This document shows positions 1 through 11,544 of a stretch of 64,000 nt of DNA, one piece after another. Every line of letters starts with the position of its first letter. The first letter of the stretch is position 1. Below the pieces are notes generated by a model. It was not told the DNA's origin and made no database searches. It saw only the letters and a list, made by a program, of their open reading frames with translations. The translations under genes were made by a program, and so were the position numbers. Source of the stretch: Triatoma infestans (Eukaryota; Arthropoda; Insecta; Hemiptera; Reduviidae); the NCBI GenBank assembly GCA_011037195.1, contig JAAEAF010014367.1, positions 1-64,000 of the forward strand. Direction: 5' to 3'.

Positions 1-95
1 AAGTCAGAGAATATAGACGTTCGTGTTTTTAGTTCGTTGGCGTTCCAATTTACTAGTGTTAAGTTGTGAGTAGGAAGCAATCTATGATTCTCCAT
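1..95 (-). CDS. Jockey-type LINE ORF2, start of endonuclease (partial)
   Basis: An ATG at 95-93 (minus) opens a frame that runs off the left edge. Within the first 25 codons it reads LTLVNWNANELKT, the usual first beta strand of a LINE apurinic-type endonuclease (family knowledge: Jockey ORF2 begins with a W-N-A-N-G-like motif). It lies just downstream of a gag-like ORF1 with CCHC knuckles, as in Jockey elements. The rest of the endonuclease and all of the reverse transcriptase lie outside the window. The clade call depends mainly on the adjoining ORF1. Confidence 0.6.
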   Translation of the reverse strand, partial: MENHRLLPTHNLTLVNWNANELKTRTSIFSD

Positions 96-131
96 TGTTA
101 GAGAAAATGAAGCTTTGTATTAAGTTGGAGA

Positions 132-1617
132 TTATTCTTTTAGGTGTGGGATAAAAGGAGTGATTATTTGTAGAAGTAGATCTTTTATGAGATTGATTAG
201 AGTGTTAGGTTCGGAAGAAGTGTTGGAATTTTGATTAGACGGCCTACTTGTTTTTCTTTCTTGTGTCCAGTAGTTAGGAATTGATCTGGGTGGAGTAGTT
301 CCGTTACGATTATGCTCCTCAGGAGAGACATATTTGGTGTTTATTCTGGATGGAGAGTCTTGAAGAGTGTTGCTGGTTCTTGATGCCGTGTTTTCTCTTG
401 TTTGGCGTGATCTATTTCTGTTCATGATGTTGATTATGTTTGGCACTTGCTGAAGTTGGCTGTGTGGTTTCCATTACAATTAGTGCATTTCGGAGTTTCC
501 AGTTGTCGGTTTGGACAAACAGAAAAGTGATGATCGCCCGCGCATTTAGGGTCGAGTCGACAATAGTTTTTGGTGTGGCCATATTGCTGACAATTAGTGC
601 ACTGTGGAATACGAGTTGTTTTTTTTCTGGGCTCTATTGTGACTACTGAGTAGTAGAGGCGAGTTAGGAATATTATTGCTCTTCCTTTATTATCATTCTC
701 TAGAACAACTGCGCATAGAGGAGTTGGTACAGGTGGTTCATATTTTTTATTCATCAACCTAGCCTACTGAGATTATTGGGTAATTTTCTTGTAATTGGTC
801 AAATATTTCCTTCTCAGTTACTGAATGTGTCATACCCCTTATTATAACAGACAATTTTTTGTCTTCGGGATTCACAAATGTATTTTGTGCCTGAATTGTC
901 GTAAAATGTTGTTAATTTCCTATAATCGTCTGAATTTTTTAATATATTTTCAATTTATTATTGCATAATTGTGTCTCGAAAGATGTGCTAATTGTATTTT
1001 TAATTTCTTCAATAACAGATTGATAATATTCTGTACCCATTCTAAAAATTGGTGGTATTTTTATTTGTTTCTTTGAGTTATTTGTAGTATGTGGTTCGAC
1101 CGGTTCAATAACCGGTAATATCAGTTAAAGGTGCATATTTATTATGTGTTGGTATCTGTGGATTATTATAAACATATGTTTTTTGGTTAAGAGAGTGAAT
1201 TTCTTTCTTTGGTCAATCTGCATTTCTTCTTTTCCTGCCGTGCTACCCTTAGATTTTCTCTTCCTAGGAGCCTCTACAGCTCACTGTCCAGTGATGGACA
1301 GTGTTGTCTGTAACGAGAGAACACTTTCCGGAGGCCGGCAGTGCACTGAGAAGGCTTCGGGCGCAAGTGACCACAGATGTTGAGGCGTCTTAAATTTTAA
1401 AAAAAAATTCTTCTTTTTCAATTCTAGTTAGCCATGGAAAATTATTATTTGAGTTTAGGTCCAAAATTTTGGATGGTTGAGTTGTTCTAGGTTTTTTATA
1501 AGAAATAGGAGCACTATACTCACCCTCATCGGTAGTACTTCCTTGGTGATTAACTCAAATTTCTTGAACCCATTGAGTAACAGCTTCTTCTCTCTTGAGA
1601 AGCTCATTTTCGCTCAT
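132..1617 (-). pseudogene. Jockey-type LINE ORF1 (gag-like), broken
   Basis: This would be the nucleic-acid-binding ORF1 protein of a non-LTR retrotransposon. The start is the ATG at 1617-1615, after which the frame soon meets a stop near 1556. The best-preserved part is 434-757, which reads PRKKTTRIPQCTNCQQYGHT, then a damaged second knuckle and a third (CTNCNGNHTANFSKC). This triple CCHC array with a PRKKTxxIPQC lead-in is typical of Jockey gag. The frame shifts near 440 into a basic, Asn/Ser-rich tail at 132-446. A SINE-like insertion interrupts the N-terminal half at 1246-1408. ORF2 starts 37 bases downstream. Several stops and frameshifts show it is dead. Confidence 0.7.
1246..1408 (+). 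repeat. 5'-truncated SINE with LINE-like tail and A-rich end
   Basis: The segment from the CCCTTAGATTTTCTCTTC run onward matches, with scattered differences, the body of the SINE at 14.34-14.56 kb (opposite strand). Both share the hairpin around CACTGTCCAGTGATGGACAG and the following TTGTCTGTA. The tRNA-like head is missing, as expected for 5' truncation. It ends in a 30-base block (1360-1389) that pairs GGCGC with GGCGTC at its ends, followed by an A-rich tail at 1390-1408. It sits inside the decayed gag. Confidence 0.6.
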
Positions 1618-1639
1618 TTTGATGAGTAAACTTGTGTTT

Positions 1640-3559
1640 TTTGTTCTCCCTTTTTCGGGGATTGTTCGTTTTTCAATTGTCTTATTTTTCACTTTTAAAT
1701 ACTCTTAAATATATCAGTAAAGCTTTTTATTTTAAAGAGCAAAAAACACAGAATTTCACTACTCAAGCGATCAGCTGGTTCTTTAATTTTATAAGAAGAA
1801 AGTTGAATTGAAAATAAACACTGCAGCCAATACACAATATAAAAATTTATACTGTAAGTAACTAAACTTCAAATGTTTACTCGTACATACATAAGTAAAC
1901 AGAAGTAGAGATAGCAGGTATTTTCTCTTTCACTCTGTCTCTCCCTGTGAATAATGTCCAGTATTCTACCCCCACTACTCCAGTCACAAATTTATTACAT
2001 AAAGCTATTTTAATTATAATTAAGAGTTTTTTCACTTATTTCAGACACTAACGTTTGAATTATACAAATATGCTTACGTAATTTAATAGTGGGTAACTTC
2101 TTTAGTATTTCAGCAAAAAAATCATGAAAAAAATCGATATGCAAACCACTAAAAAATATAAAAATAACTGGACACGTAATGAACACTATTTCCGGTATGA
2201 ACACGTAGAGCCAAGTCACATACAAAATTTAACCTAGTTTATATTTATAACTGTTTGCTTTTTTAAATAGATTGTAATGACAGTTGTGTTTGTTGAGTTT
2301 ATCTGTAAGTGTGTCAGTCCAGTATGTAGAAGCCGATCCAGTTTCTTATTTGTTGCCCCCAAAAGATATAAAAGAAACTGTTTACAGAGATGTTAGTGTA
2401 GCAAGCCCTTAAGTAGTATCATTTGTTCTGTACCGCTCCTTCACTGCAACTATCTTCTGGCCACTACAATTTACTTGTAGCAATAAAGTTAGTGGTGCAG
2501 AAAGTTAGTGTTTTTCTGCCTATTTCTGTTTGAGATTGCCCTGTGGTACCAGTTCTTGTAAATATTCGGTCCGACCAGTTAATGCTCACTTGTTTGTTTC
2601 TGTCTTAAGCAAAGAATTAGTTCAAAAGTTCAGTCCATTATCCCTACTCCTACAATCCCTCCATCATATCACTCGGACATATCTTCGTTTTCGTTGCAAA
2701 CTAAAATCCATGTTATCCAAATCGACTTAGAATTTAGAAAATTTAGAATTTCTAGAAAAGTGTTGTTCATTTTCCTTTGAGGAATCAATATTGAAGGCAT
2801 TATTTCTCCTTCAACAGCAAAATCAATCCATTTCTTAAAGGACACGATGGTCCTTCAATAAATTCTCCTTTGGTCGAACAAAACTGAGACCTTTTTTGCC
2901 TGGCTCAGAATTCAATTAGGACAACGCTTTTCTTGGCCAAAGTAGTACATGGTGGAACACAATTAAACCGAACAGGTGTCAGCTGACTTTCTTACCGTTA
3001 ACTGGAGTTTTCCAATACATAATTTCTAGTACATGAGTTTCCAAAAGAAGAGAAGGGTGAAACTGCTCGACATATAAACGGCAGCATTCTACCGTAATGG
3101 TGCATTACATCAAAGTGCATTCTTTAGCAAGTCTAGAATATTCATTCTACAAGTACATTCTATTTACTCACATAGCTTCTGTGACTCTGTCGCTCTTATT
3201 CTCCAACTAAGTTTATCTAGTTGTTGTGGTTGGTTCTAAGTTTATCAAGAATTTGTACACTTGCTAGTGGTATACTTACAGTATTTTATTAAACTGTGTA
3301 ATTTAAACAGTGAGTTAATCTCTTTATCCGTCACAACACAGCATCACATTTTTAAAAGTACTCTACACGTATTTACCGTTATTACTCAGTAAGCAATCTC
3401 CAGCACGCACTTGAGAACCACGATAAACACTGTCAGAAGTGAAACCATCAATTTACCATTTGCGCTTCATGTGATCTTCTGCTATGAAGTTTTCCATATT
3501 AAGGAACTTAGTTCTGATTGGTTGGTTTGATAATCTAGCTGGGCATTCTGTGACATAAG
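1640..3559. other. No gene seen; AT-rich spacer
   Basis: No frame on either strand shows a recognisable domain. A GATATAAAAG box near 2363-2372 followed by GCAATAAAG near 2480 gives an LTR-like promoter/polyA spacing, but no partner LTR or TG...CA boundaries were found, so no element is called. Confidence 0.4.
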
Positions 3560-4020
3560 ACTTAACTTCAGGCAAAGTTGAACGTGTGTGAGTATAAAGT
3601 TGAACGTGTGTTAGTGTAAAAGAACCAAACAATTCAAAAATGAAAAATCGCAGAAAAGGCAAACTTGATGTTCGGTTTTAGGATTGCTAGAGGATCTGGA
3701 CTAAAACATTTTCAGTCAAAATCCGTTCACCAGAAGGGCGACTTAATGATTTTTTTTTTTCACTTTTTCTCGATTGTCTGCAATACAAGCTAATGATTTT
3801 CTTTAAGCAGGGTCCGCTAACTGTCCAATAGCGAGGCCTGGTTACACTTTTATTTGAAACTTTATTCAGGAAAATTGATTTTTGTAAGGCTTTTGGGGAG
3901 GAGGGGAACCTCTCACTCCAGCAACATTGGATCATGTTATAAACAATTAAGACCAACCAAGAATGCAGTGCTAGAATTCTAGGTTTCAAGAAAATTGGTT
4001 AATAGGACATGCGATTTAAT
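3560..4020 (+). repeat. HCR repeat fragment
   Basis: This matches the sense strand of the dispersed HCR family best seen at 19500-20445. It holds the AAAATGAAAAATCGCAG block, the 'gtcaaaatccgttcaccag' block, the poly-T stretch, GATTTTCTTTAA, ACTTTTATTTGAAA and the terminal AAGAAAATTGGTTAA. It is heavily diverged and non-coding; ORFs in it are incidental. Confidence 0.55.
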
Positions 4021-4789
4021 TAAGGAGATTACTGTGAACTATATATATATATATATATAGCCTAACACTGCTTTAAAACACATTTTTTCGAAAAAAAATT
4101 GAATTTATGTGAGTTGTGGGGGGGTCTGTGACCTGGTTAGTGTAGAACATAATTACGCCAAAAAAAAAAAAACAACCATCATTGTCTGCAGCAGCTGTAA
4201 TTATTAAAAATTGTAAGGCTAATTTAAGTTTTTAAGTTGTTAGTAAAAATGCCAAGTTTGAAGGTCAATTAGAGTAACTGCAGTTAGGGAAAAATCGCCT
4301 GAGTATTTCATGCCAGAAATGTTTATTTTCCTTTCTGTAATATGATTCAAAACTTTGTCATTGCAGAAGAAACTGGACAAGGTGGGGCCAGTTGTACCAT
4401 TCACCGGTTGGTTGGTAGTTTGTTCGTTTTGGTGAAATGATCCCTGAGGGCCAATTTGTAACAGGGAGGCGTCATCGATCTCTTAAGAAATCAACGATAG
4501 ACAAACTTTTTCCCCAACATTGTGTCCAACCTCCGTTGTCAACTCTAGAGTTTTTTTTACTATTCTATAGTATACACGGCCAGCAAAGTTGCTCTGTTTG
4601 TTTGTTTGTCTGTTCTTTTTTTTATTCTGTTCGTCGAACAAAGGAACAATAACTTTCTTTTAGTAAATTTCTTTCTTTTTAAATTTGATTATAAGTATGC
4701 ACTTTTATCTAAGTTTATTAATAATACAAGATATGAAGAATATGGTATGAGAAATGTATTTAGTGCTTCCTCAAGGTCAAGGCAAGACT

Positions 4790-5121
4790 AATCTAATTAC
4801 AACGCCCAGTAGGCGATTAACATTACAATACTGAAGGGTAGAGTTCACGACACACACCCTTCCTGCTATTTCCCATTCTTCTTCGGAAATTTCTCTTACC
4901 ATAAGCCTGTGGCGCATCTGTCTCATTATTTCTCCCACAATTTGTGTGAGCGGGTGATGTGTATGTGAACACAATATCTCAAAAATGATAAGTTGCACAA
5001 GCTCACACTTGATATTCCCTTCAGATACAAACACCGCACCTTTTATGAAGGTTTCGGGCAAAATCCCGTCAACCGGAAGTGTACTTTATTAAATAGTTTT
5101 TCGAGATTTTCTCGAAAACAA
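4790..5121 (+). repeat. HCR repeat fragment cut by the LINE tail
   Basis: Sense-strand HCR sequence (AAAAATGATAAGTTGCA, CACTTGATATTCCCTT, CCGTCAACCGGAAGTGTAC, TTTTTCGAGATTTTCTCGAA) stops abruptly at the T-run at 5122, the poly-A tail of the I-clade LINE. This looks like the LINE's target. The other half of the repeat was not recognised beyond 12.2 kb. Confidence 0.55.
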
Positions 5122-5170
5122 TTTTTTTTTTTTTTTTTGCGGCGCATCGACAGCGGTGGCCATTAGCGCC
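5122..5170 (-). other. LINE 3' terminal hairpin and poly-A tail
   Basis: Seventeen T at 5122-5138 represent the poly-A tail. The 30 bases at 5141-5170, read on the minus strand, start GGCGCTAATGGCCACC and end GATGCGCC, so GGCGC pairs with GCGCC. In this LINE group such a 3' stem-loop is the reverse transcriptase recognition site (family knowledge). The SINE at 1360-1389 has a related block. Confidence 0.6.
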
Positions 5171-5987
5171 TCAGCAGTATTAATTCTTCGCGAACTTGGA
5201 TGGCACCAAATTTCTCGTAACGTCCTTCACAACTTCTCTAGGAAGTTGGAGGAGCCCGAGGTTGAATGATCGCCCGCCATTCTCGAACACAAGACCATCG
5301 AAACCTGTCGATGGGTGAGGAAAACGGTAGCAGTGAAGGTACCATCCCTTAACTTTCTCTTTCATATAGCTATAACAAGCATTAAATTGTACTGTGATGT
5401 TATGCTAGGGCAAAGTAGTTTATATTTATATCCTTGACAAAGTGCATTGAACTTACTTATGAGAAAACGGTGAAAGTACTTTATATGTGTTTATATGCGC
5501 AATTTACTTTCCTTACCACTATTCTAGATATTAAAAGAAGTGTCTTTTAGGAGGGCTATTTGTGGATAGAGTACTTTTATAAATTTTCCTCATCCTTTCT
5601 AACCTGACTTTCTACCTAAATAAATCAACTTCTAATACATTAGTTTTTAAAATATACAGACTACTATTAACCTATATTTGGGGGTGAAGTACTCTTATAA
5701 ATTTTCCTTGCACCCTCCGGGTAAAATTCTAACCTACACGTTCATTCAAACATCCTCGCTAATAAATACAATTACGCTATTAAATACATTCAAACTTCAT
5801 TCACACCTATCCTAAATTCTTTCGTGCTATCTTTCTCGCTAATAAATACTTTCATTCATCGCTCATTCTTCAAGAGAACGCATCTCTCTTCAGTTGAGAG
5901 TCATTCTAACTATATAACTAATCCAACCTAAATCCTATGATATAAATTAATATTCCTTAAATAATTAAATAGCCCTCCTATAAACGG
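5171..5987 (-). other. LINE 3' untranslated region
   Basis: No coding signal is seen between the ORF2 stop and the tail hairpin. It holds a direct duplication: AGTACTTTTATAAATTTTCC near 5571 and AGTACTCTTATAAATTTTCC near 5689, about 120 bases apart. It also has an inverted pair, TAGGAGGGCTATTT near 5549 and AAATAGCCCTCCTA near 5967. A 61-codon frame at 5180-5365 has no support. Confidence 0.5.
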
Positions 5988-8900
5988 TTAACCCACTTCT
6001 AGTATTGTACGCAAGTCTTGTGTTAAGCCTGCTAGTTCTCGATGTTCTCGTAGACCTTGACATTCTTCTAATATATGTGCTACTGTTAATCTTTCGCGAC
6101 ATAATTGGCACCTTGGTCTCCTTTCACCTACCAAGAGGTGACCATGAGTTAAACGTGTATGTCCAATACGTAGCCTAGTAAGTATTACTGCCTCACGCCG
6201 TGGGAGATTCTCCATCACTGCTTTGTGCACAGAGGGTTGGATTTCTAGTAATTTTTCATTTGTGCTGCTCCACAAGTTCTGCCACTTTTTTGAGATTATT
6301 TGCTTTATTTGTATTTGCAAGTCAGTAGGCCACACAGGAATGATTTCTTCCGATCTGTTATAGCAGCGGCTCGTTTAGCCGCTTCGTCGGCTCTTTCGTT
6401 GCCGGACACACCTATGTGGCCCGGTACCCATGTGAAAATCACTTGTTGTTCGTGTGCTCTCAGTTCTGTAAGTAGGTCATAAGCTTTTTTTACTAAAGGA
6501 TCTGAAGAGAATGTATCTCGAAGAGCTGTGAGTGCACTTAGTGAATCGGTCAGAAGCATTATCTTTCTGTAGTGTTTGTTTACTGATAACTGCAAGGCTT
6601 GGCAGATTGCATATAATTCCGCAGTGTACACAGGGGTATAGCGAGGGAGCGTCCAAGTTTGGATAACTCCATCTGTGTACAAGGCGCTCCCCACACCCCC
6701 ATTCAATTTCGAACCATCAGTGAATATGGGTCGGTGATCTTCATGTTTACTCAGAATTTCTAATAATTTTTGCCTGTATAAAATGGATGGGGTTTCTTTT
6801 TTTCTGTATGCTGCCAAATTCATACAGACGCAAGCTGGGGGAATTCGCCAGGGAGGAAGAGGAGCAAAGCTATATTCTTCCACCGGCCCAAACTGTATTC
6901 CTTCTGCTTCTAACAATTCTCTGGCTCTGACCCCTAGAGGTCGCGCCCGCGTTCTTTGCTGAAGGAAGTCGTTGTAGCTTGAGCTCTCGAATATAGTCGT
7001 ATACATAGGATGTCTATGTTTTGCCCATATTCCGGCAGCATACGTCAATGTTAATTGCTCTCTTCTTAGTTTAGGCGGTAGCATTCCTGACTCAACATAA
7101 AGACTTTGTATTGGACTAGTTCGATAGGCACCTGTTATTAATCTGAGTCCTTCATTGTACACTCTGTCTATTATTTGTAGATAAGATTTTCGCGCAGAGT
7201 TATACACTGGAGCTCCATATTCCAGTTTTGAGCGCGTCAGAGTCATAAATATTCGTTTAAGAATTTCTTGTTCCATTCCCCATCTATATCTACTTAAAAA
7301 TTTCAGCAGGTCGAGGGTTCTCTTGGCCTTAATGTAAGTTTCATTGAAATATTCTTTCCATGAAAATCGTTTATCGAAGATAAGGCCTAGGAATCTCGCA
7401 CTCTCTTTATACATAAGAGGATTGCCTTTTAAGAACAATGTGGGAGGACAGTGCTCATGTCTTAGCCTACAAAAATGTACGCACACAGTCTTCGTTCGTG
7501 AAAATCTGAATCCTTTTGCTGAGGCCTCAGCAGCCACTTTGTCTATAGCATTTTGAAGCGTGGCTCCTACTTCGCTGAGGTCCTCCGCTGCCAAGTATAT
7601 GGCTAAGTCATCTACATATAATGATACTTGCACGGGTTGATCTATTATTTCTGCCAAACAGTTTACCGCTATTGTAAATAATGTAGTACTAAGTACTGAA
7701 CCTTGCGGTATTCCGTTTTCTAAATAATATAGACCTGATTGGATGGATCCTAACCTCACTCTAAATAATCGTTCCTCCAGGAAACTGCGGAGAAATCTTG
7801 GCATATTTCCTCTAAGCCCCCAATCATAACATTATCGTAGAATCGCAAATCTCCACGTGGTGTCAAAGGCCTTCTCTAGATCAAAGAACACGGCCAGCAC
7901 ATGTTCTCGGTGCATAAATGCAATTTGGATATAGTCCTCTAGAGTAGCCATCTGGTTTAGTGTGGAGCGATATCTACGAAACCCTGCTTGATACTGGCTG
8001 TAGAGTCCTCTTGTTTCCAGGTAATGAACTAATCTATAGTTCACAATAGATTCGAGGACTCTACTCAAGCAAGTAGTTAGCGATATAGGTCTATAGCTCT
8101 TTGGGTCACTAGGTTTTTTGCCTTCTTTTGAGATCGGGATCACAATGGCTTCTCTCCAATCATCAGGATATTGGCTGGTCATCCATATTTCATTATAAAT
8201 GCGTAGGAGGTGTTCCTTTCCTGAATTATTTAGTTTTTTTATCATTTCGTAAGGGATGCCATCCTTTCTAGGAGCAGTGTCTTTTGTTTTCTTTAACGCA
8301 TTTTCTAGTTCGGCTATGGTTAGCGGAACGTTATAGACCTCTTCAGTGGCGGTATCAAAATCAAGTGACTGCTGTTCAAGATCACTTTTTCTTCTCAGGA
8401 AATCATTAGTGAACGCTTGCGAGCCAGACACTTGGGCAAAGTGCCTGGCAAGATATTCGGTCACTTCTTCTGTTTCATTGATAACGACTCCATTTACTTT
8501 GAGGATTGGTACTTGTGGAATCCTTTTTCCGCCCGAGATTATTTTTATTTTGTTCCAAACCTCTCTGAGAGGTGACGAAGTGGTAATTGTCGACACATAA
8601 GAAGTAAGTGCTGCTTTTTTTGCTATTCTTATTACCTGTCTCTCTTTAGCCCTCAGTCTTTTAAAATTAATTAGGTTTTCTTCGGTTGGATACCTCTTAA
8701 GCTGGTTGAAAGCTTGCTTTTTCGCTCCATTGGCTATCTTACAATCCGAAGTCCACCAGGGAACGGGTGGTTTTGATATTACCCCTCCGACCTTCGGTAC
8801 AGTATTCTCTGCGGCTCTCACCATAGCATCCGTGAAGTTTTTGGTGTCGACAGTGACATTGCCTGTGAAGGAGGGTGTTACAAATGTAGCAGAAAAGACG

Positions 8901-9612
8901 GGCCAGTTAGCTCTTTTACAATCATATCTTTTCGAAGTTCTAAAGGTTGATCTGGAGATTGAGGTTTTTATTAAAACTGGGTAATGATCACTGTGGTAGA
9001 GTTCATCAAGGGTAGTCCACTCTAAGCTAGTAGCAATAGAAGGTGTGGCTACAGTTAAATCAATTGCGCGAAATATGCCTGAATGCTCGATTAAATGTGT
9101 AGGCGCACCATTATTAAGTATTATTAAATTTGCATTATCGATGATTTCTTCCAATGCTCTACCTCTTGCATCATTAGTACATGAACCCCATAAGTAATTA
9201 TGGGAATTAAAGTCACCCATCAATATTAGTGGGGCAGGAAGTTGGGAGAGCAAGCATTCCAAGTCACTTCTACGCCAGAAAATATCAGGCAGATAAAGGC
9301 TTACCAAAGTGACCCGCAATGGTACCTCCAGGCGCACAGCCACAGCCTGCAAATTGGTAGTAAGTGACAGTTGTGTACACTGGATGTTCTCTCGTATGCA
9401 GATAGCCACTCCACCGTGAGCTCTTCCCCTATGCGCTGGTTGAACTTCTTTGCTATAAATTTTATGCCGGGGATTCTAAGAGGATGTCCTGGGCGCAATT
9501 TTTTTTTCTGAATAGAAAGACATAATGGGTGAAATTCTGCTATAAGTCGGCGAAGTCCCTCCAGATGACTCACAAAGCCTCTCATATTCCACTGAATAAT
9601 AGACTCACTCAT
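5988..9612 (-). pseudogene. I-clade LINE ORF2: endonuclease, RT, RNase H, CCHC (frameshifted)
   Basis: This encoded the polyprotein that nicks target DNA and copies the LINE RNA. The start is MSESIIQWNMRGF at 9612. The endonuclease (9612 to about 8950) contains GDFNSHN and SDHYPV. The reverse transcriptase (about 8300-7500) has AFDTTW, IPQGSVLS and the catalytic box as LYVDDLA at about 7605-7618, with Val in place of the common Ala. RNase H (about 6720-6360) shows TDGSK, AELYAI, TDSLSAL and the WVPGHIGVSGNERADE motif. The C-terminal knuckle CQLCRERLTVAHILEEC is near 6060-6115. Frameshifts near 9400, 7830 and 6320 split it into four frames, so the copy cannot make a full product. Confidence 0.85.
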
Positions 9613-9639
9613 AATAATACATTGCAGTAACTACTTTCA

Positions 9640-9960
9640 GGAGCAGGTTTATTGGTGAATATTATTGATAATTTCCTAGATAATAGACTAGTTTCACGTA
9701 AATAAGCATATATAATATGCTTGTAGTTATTATAATAAGCATATATAATATCATTGTACTTATTATATATGCTTGTTTTACATAAACAAGCATATACAAT
9801 AAAAACTATACAATTATGTACACTACTATTTAAATTATTACTATTTACATATAGATATATATACAGAAAGGAAGAATGTATAACTAAAAACTTATATTTA
9901 CAGGAGGGATCCATATACATAGAGCCAAATACGAAATGGTAATGGAAAAAGTGTAAATTC
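9640..9960. repeat. AT-rich palindromic insert between ORF1 and ORF2
   Basis: The intergenic spacer is much more AT-rich than the flanking LINE ORFs. It repeats the element AAGCATATATAAT and its complement about five times (9702-9795), including the self-complementary AAGCATATATAATATGCTTG. It looks like a small foldback insertion or replication-slippage product rather than LINE sequence. A frame crossing it (9609-10070) has no domain. Confidence 0.45.
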
Positions 9961-9990
9961 AATTCCTTCATGTTAGGTATTTTCCTACAT

Positions 9991-11544
9991 TCAATCGGAC
10001 TCTTTTTCAAGGGTCTTCCCTTTGGGCCTTCCTCTAGTTTTTCCGACGAGTCGATCAGATAAACGTTCACCTTCTGACTCAGAAATGTCGGTCACTAATA
10101 CTGTTGCTTTAGATCTTGGTGACCGTCGTGGAGCAATGGAGGTTTGGTTTCCTCCAGCTTTTCTTTTGCTCCTTCTTGGAGATTTACGAGTTGGACCAAC
10201 CAGCACCCAGGGGTTCCCAGGTTGCGTGGATGCGGGTGGTTCCATCTTAGTCACACCCTGTACATGTACAGAGGGTGTGGTGTTTGGCAGCCTTGAGGCT
10301 ACCTGCGCCCCTAAGGTGGGCGCTTGTTTTAATAGGAGGGATTTCTCCCACCTTCAATATTTGTTCCCTTAATTCTTGGGGTTGAGTTTGAGTGGCTTTT
10401 CCGAGAGCAGTGTTTACCTGCCCAGCAGTAAAATTGAATATCTTTGCACTCGCTTTTCTGCGAAGGTGGTTTGAGGCATAACATAAGCCTTTGACTCAAC
10501 AATTATTTTAGCTTCATTGTAAGGTAGTCGTTGCAAGGTTTTTAGCTTTTGTATCTCTTTTTCTTTAATAAGGATTGGGAAAATGGCAGCTTTGGCTTTA
10601 TGGTCTCCTCCACAGTTCGGGCATTTGATCGGAGGGATGCAGTCTCCTTCATGTTCTTTTTGACCACAAACACAGATTGATTCTATTGCCTTACATCTCT
10701 GTGAGGTGTGTCCATATCTTTGGCATCTGAAACATCGCATAGGCGATGGTACATATGGACGCACTTTTAGATTGTAAAATGCCGCTTCCAAAGTTGTTGG
10801 TGGCCTCGGTCGATCAAACGTAAGGACTAGGGAAGCTGTGTCCACTAAAGTTTCCCCCTGCCTTCTCTTGATTCTTCTTACTTCAACAACTCCTTGATCT
10901 GCTAAACCTTCTTTAATGTCCTCAATGTTGCTATTTAAGAAGTCTCTACATGTTATGACTCCCTGAGAGGTATTAAGCCGTTTATGGGGAGTTACTTCCA
11001 CTTCTATTTCATTCAGTGTTTTTAAACTTTTAATTATTTCCGCTTGGGAGCGTGTTTCCGCCTGTACACATATTGATCCATCTGCCAATTTTTTAATACT
11101 CTTCGTTTTCCCTATTATGGTTTTCATGCATTTACTCAATTTGAATGAGCAACTGTTGGAGAAGTCGCCCTCTTTCTTCTTAATGAGAAAGAAACTTGCC
11201 CAGTTATCTTCTTCCAAATCGATGAATAATCTATTACTCTTTACTGTAACATTGTTGCTCCTAACTTTCTTCCGAGGTGGAGAAAGTGGAACAAACGGTT
11301 CCATAGTTATTGCGCACCTACTGGTCGCAGTAGTTGTATCCGAAATAGTGGTGTCCTTGTCCAAGCCTTGGTCTTTAGCCTTATCTGTTTCTTCAAAAGG
11401 GGTAAGGATTTGGGAACTAGTAAGGGTTATTGGGAGAGGAAATAAAGAAGGTTGGGGTGTTTCTACAGAGTTAGGATGTGGATTGGATTGGGGTTCTGGG
11501 TTATTATTTGGGCACTGCCCAGTGAAATTGCTTTTAATATCCAT
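9991..11544 (-). pseudogene. I-clade LINE ORF1 (gag-like nucleic-acid-binding protein), frameshifted
   Basis: The start is MDIKSNFTG at 11544. The N-terminal third is rich in Pro, Ser and Thr. The middle (about 11150-10770) resembles an RRM-like gag fold, with SIKKLADGSICVQAET and an RRIKRRQGE stretch. It is followed by CFRCQRYGHTSQRCKA, a second partly preserved knuckle (CVCGQKEHEGDC) and CPNCGGDHKAKAAIFP, where the last Cys appears lost. The frame shifts near 10450, then re-enters a basic tail at 10254-9991 (RKSPRRSKRKAGG, RGRPKGKTLEKESD). It precedes ORF2 by about 380 bases. The product would coat LINE RNA in the cytoplasm. Confidence 0.75.

Noticed and set aside
2280..2530. Possible solo LTR (TATA-like box, AATAAAG, TGGTACCAG)
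   Set aside because: No matching second LTR, no TG/CA ends or target duplication were found.
5180..5365. 61-codon minus-strand frame near the LINE tail
   Set aside because: It lies in the LINE 3' UTR, without a domain.
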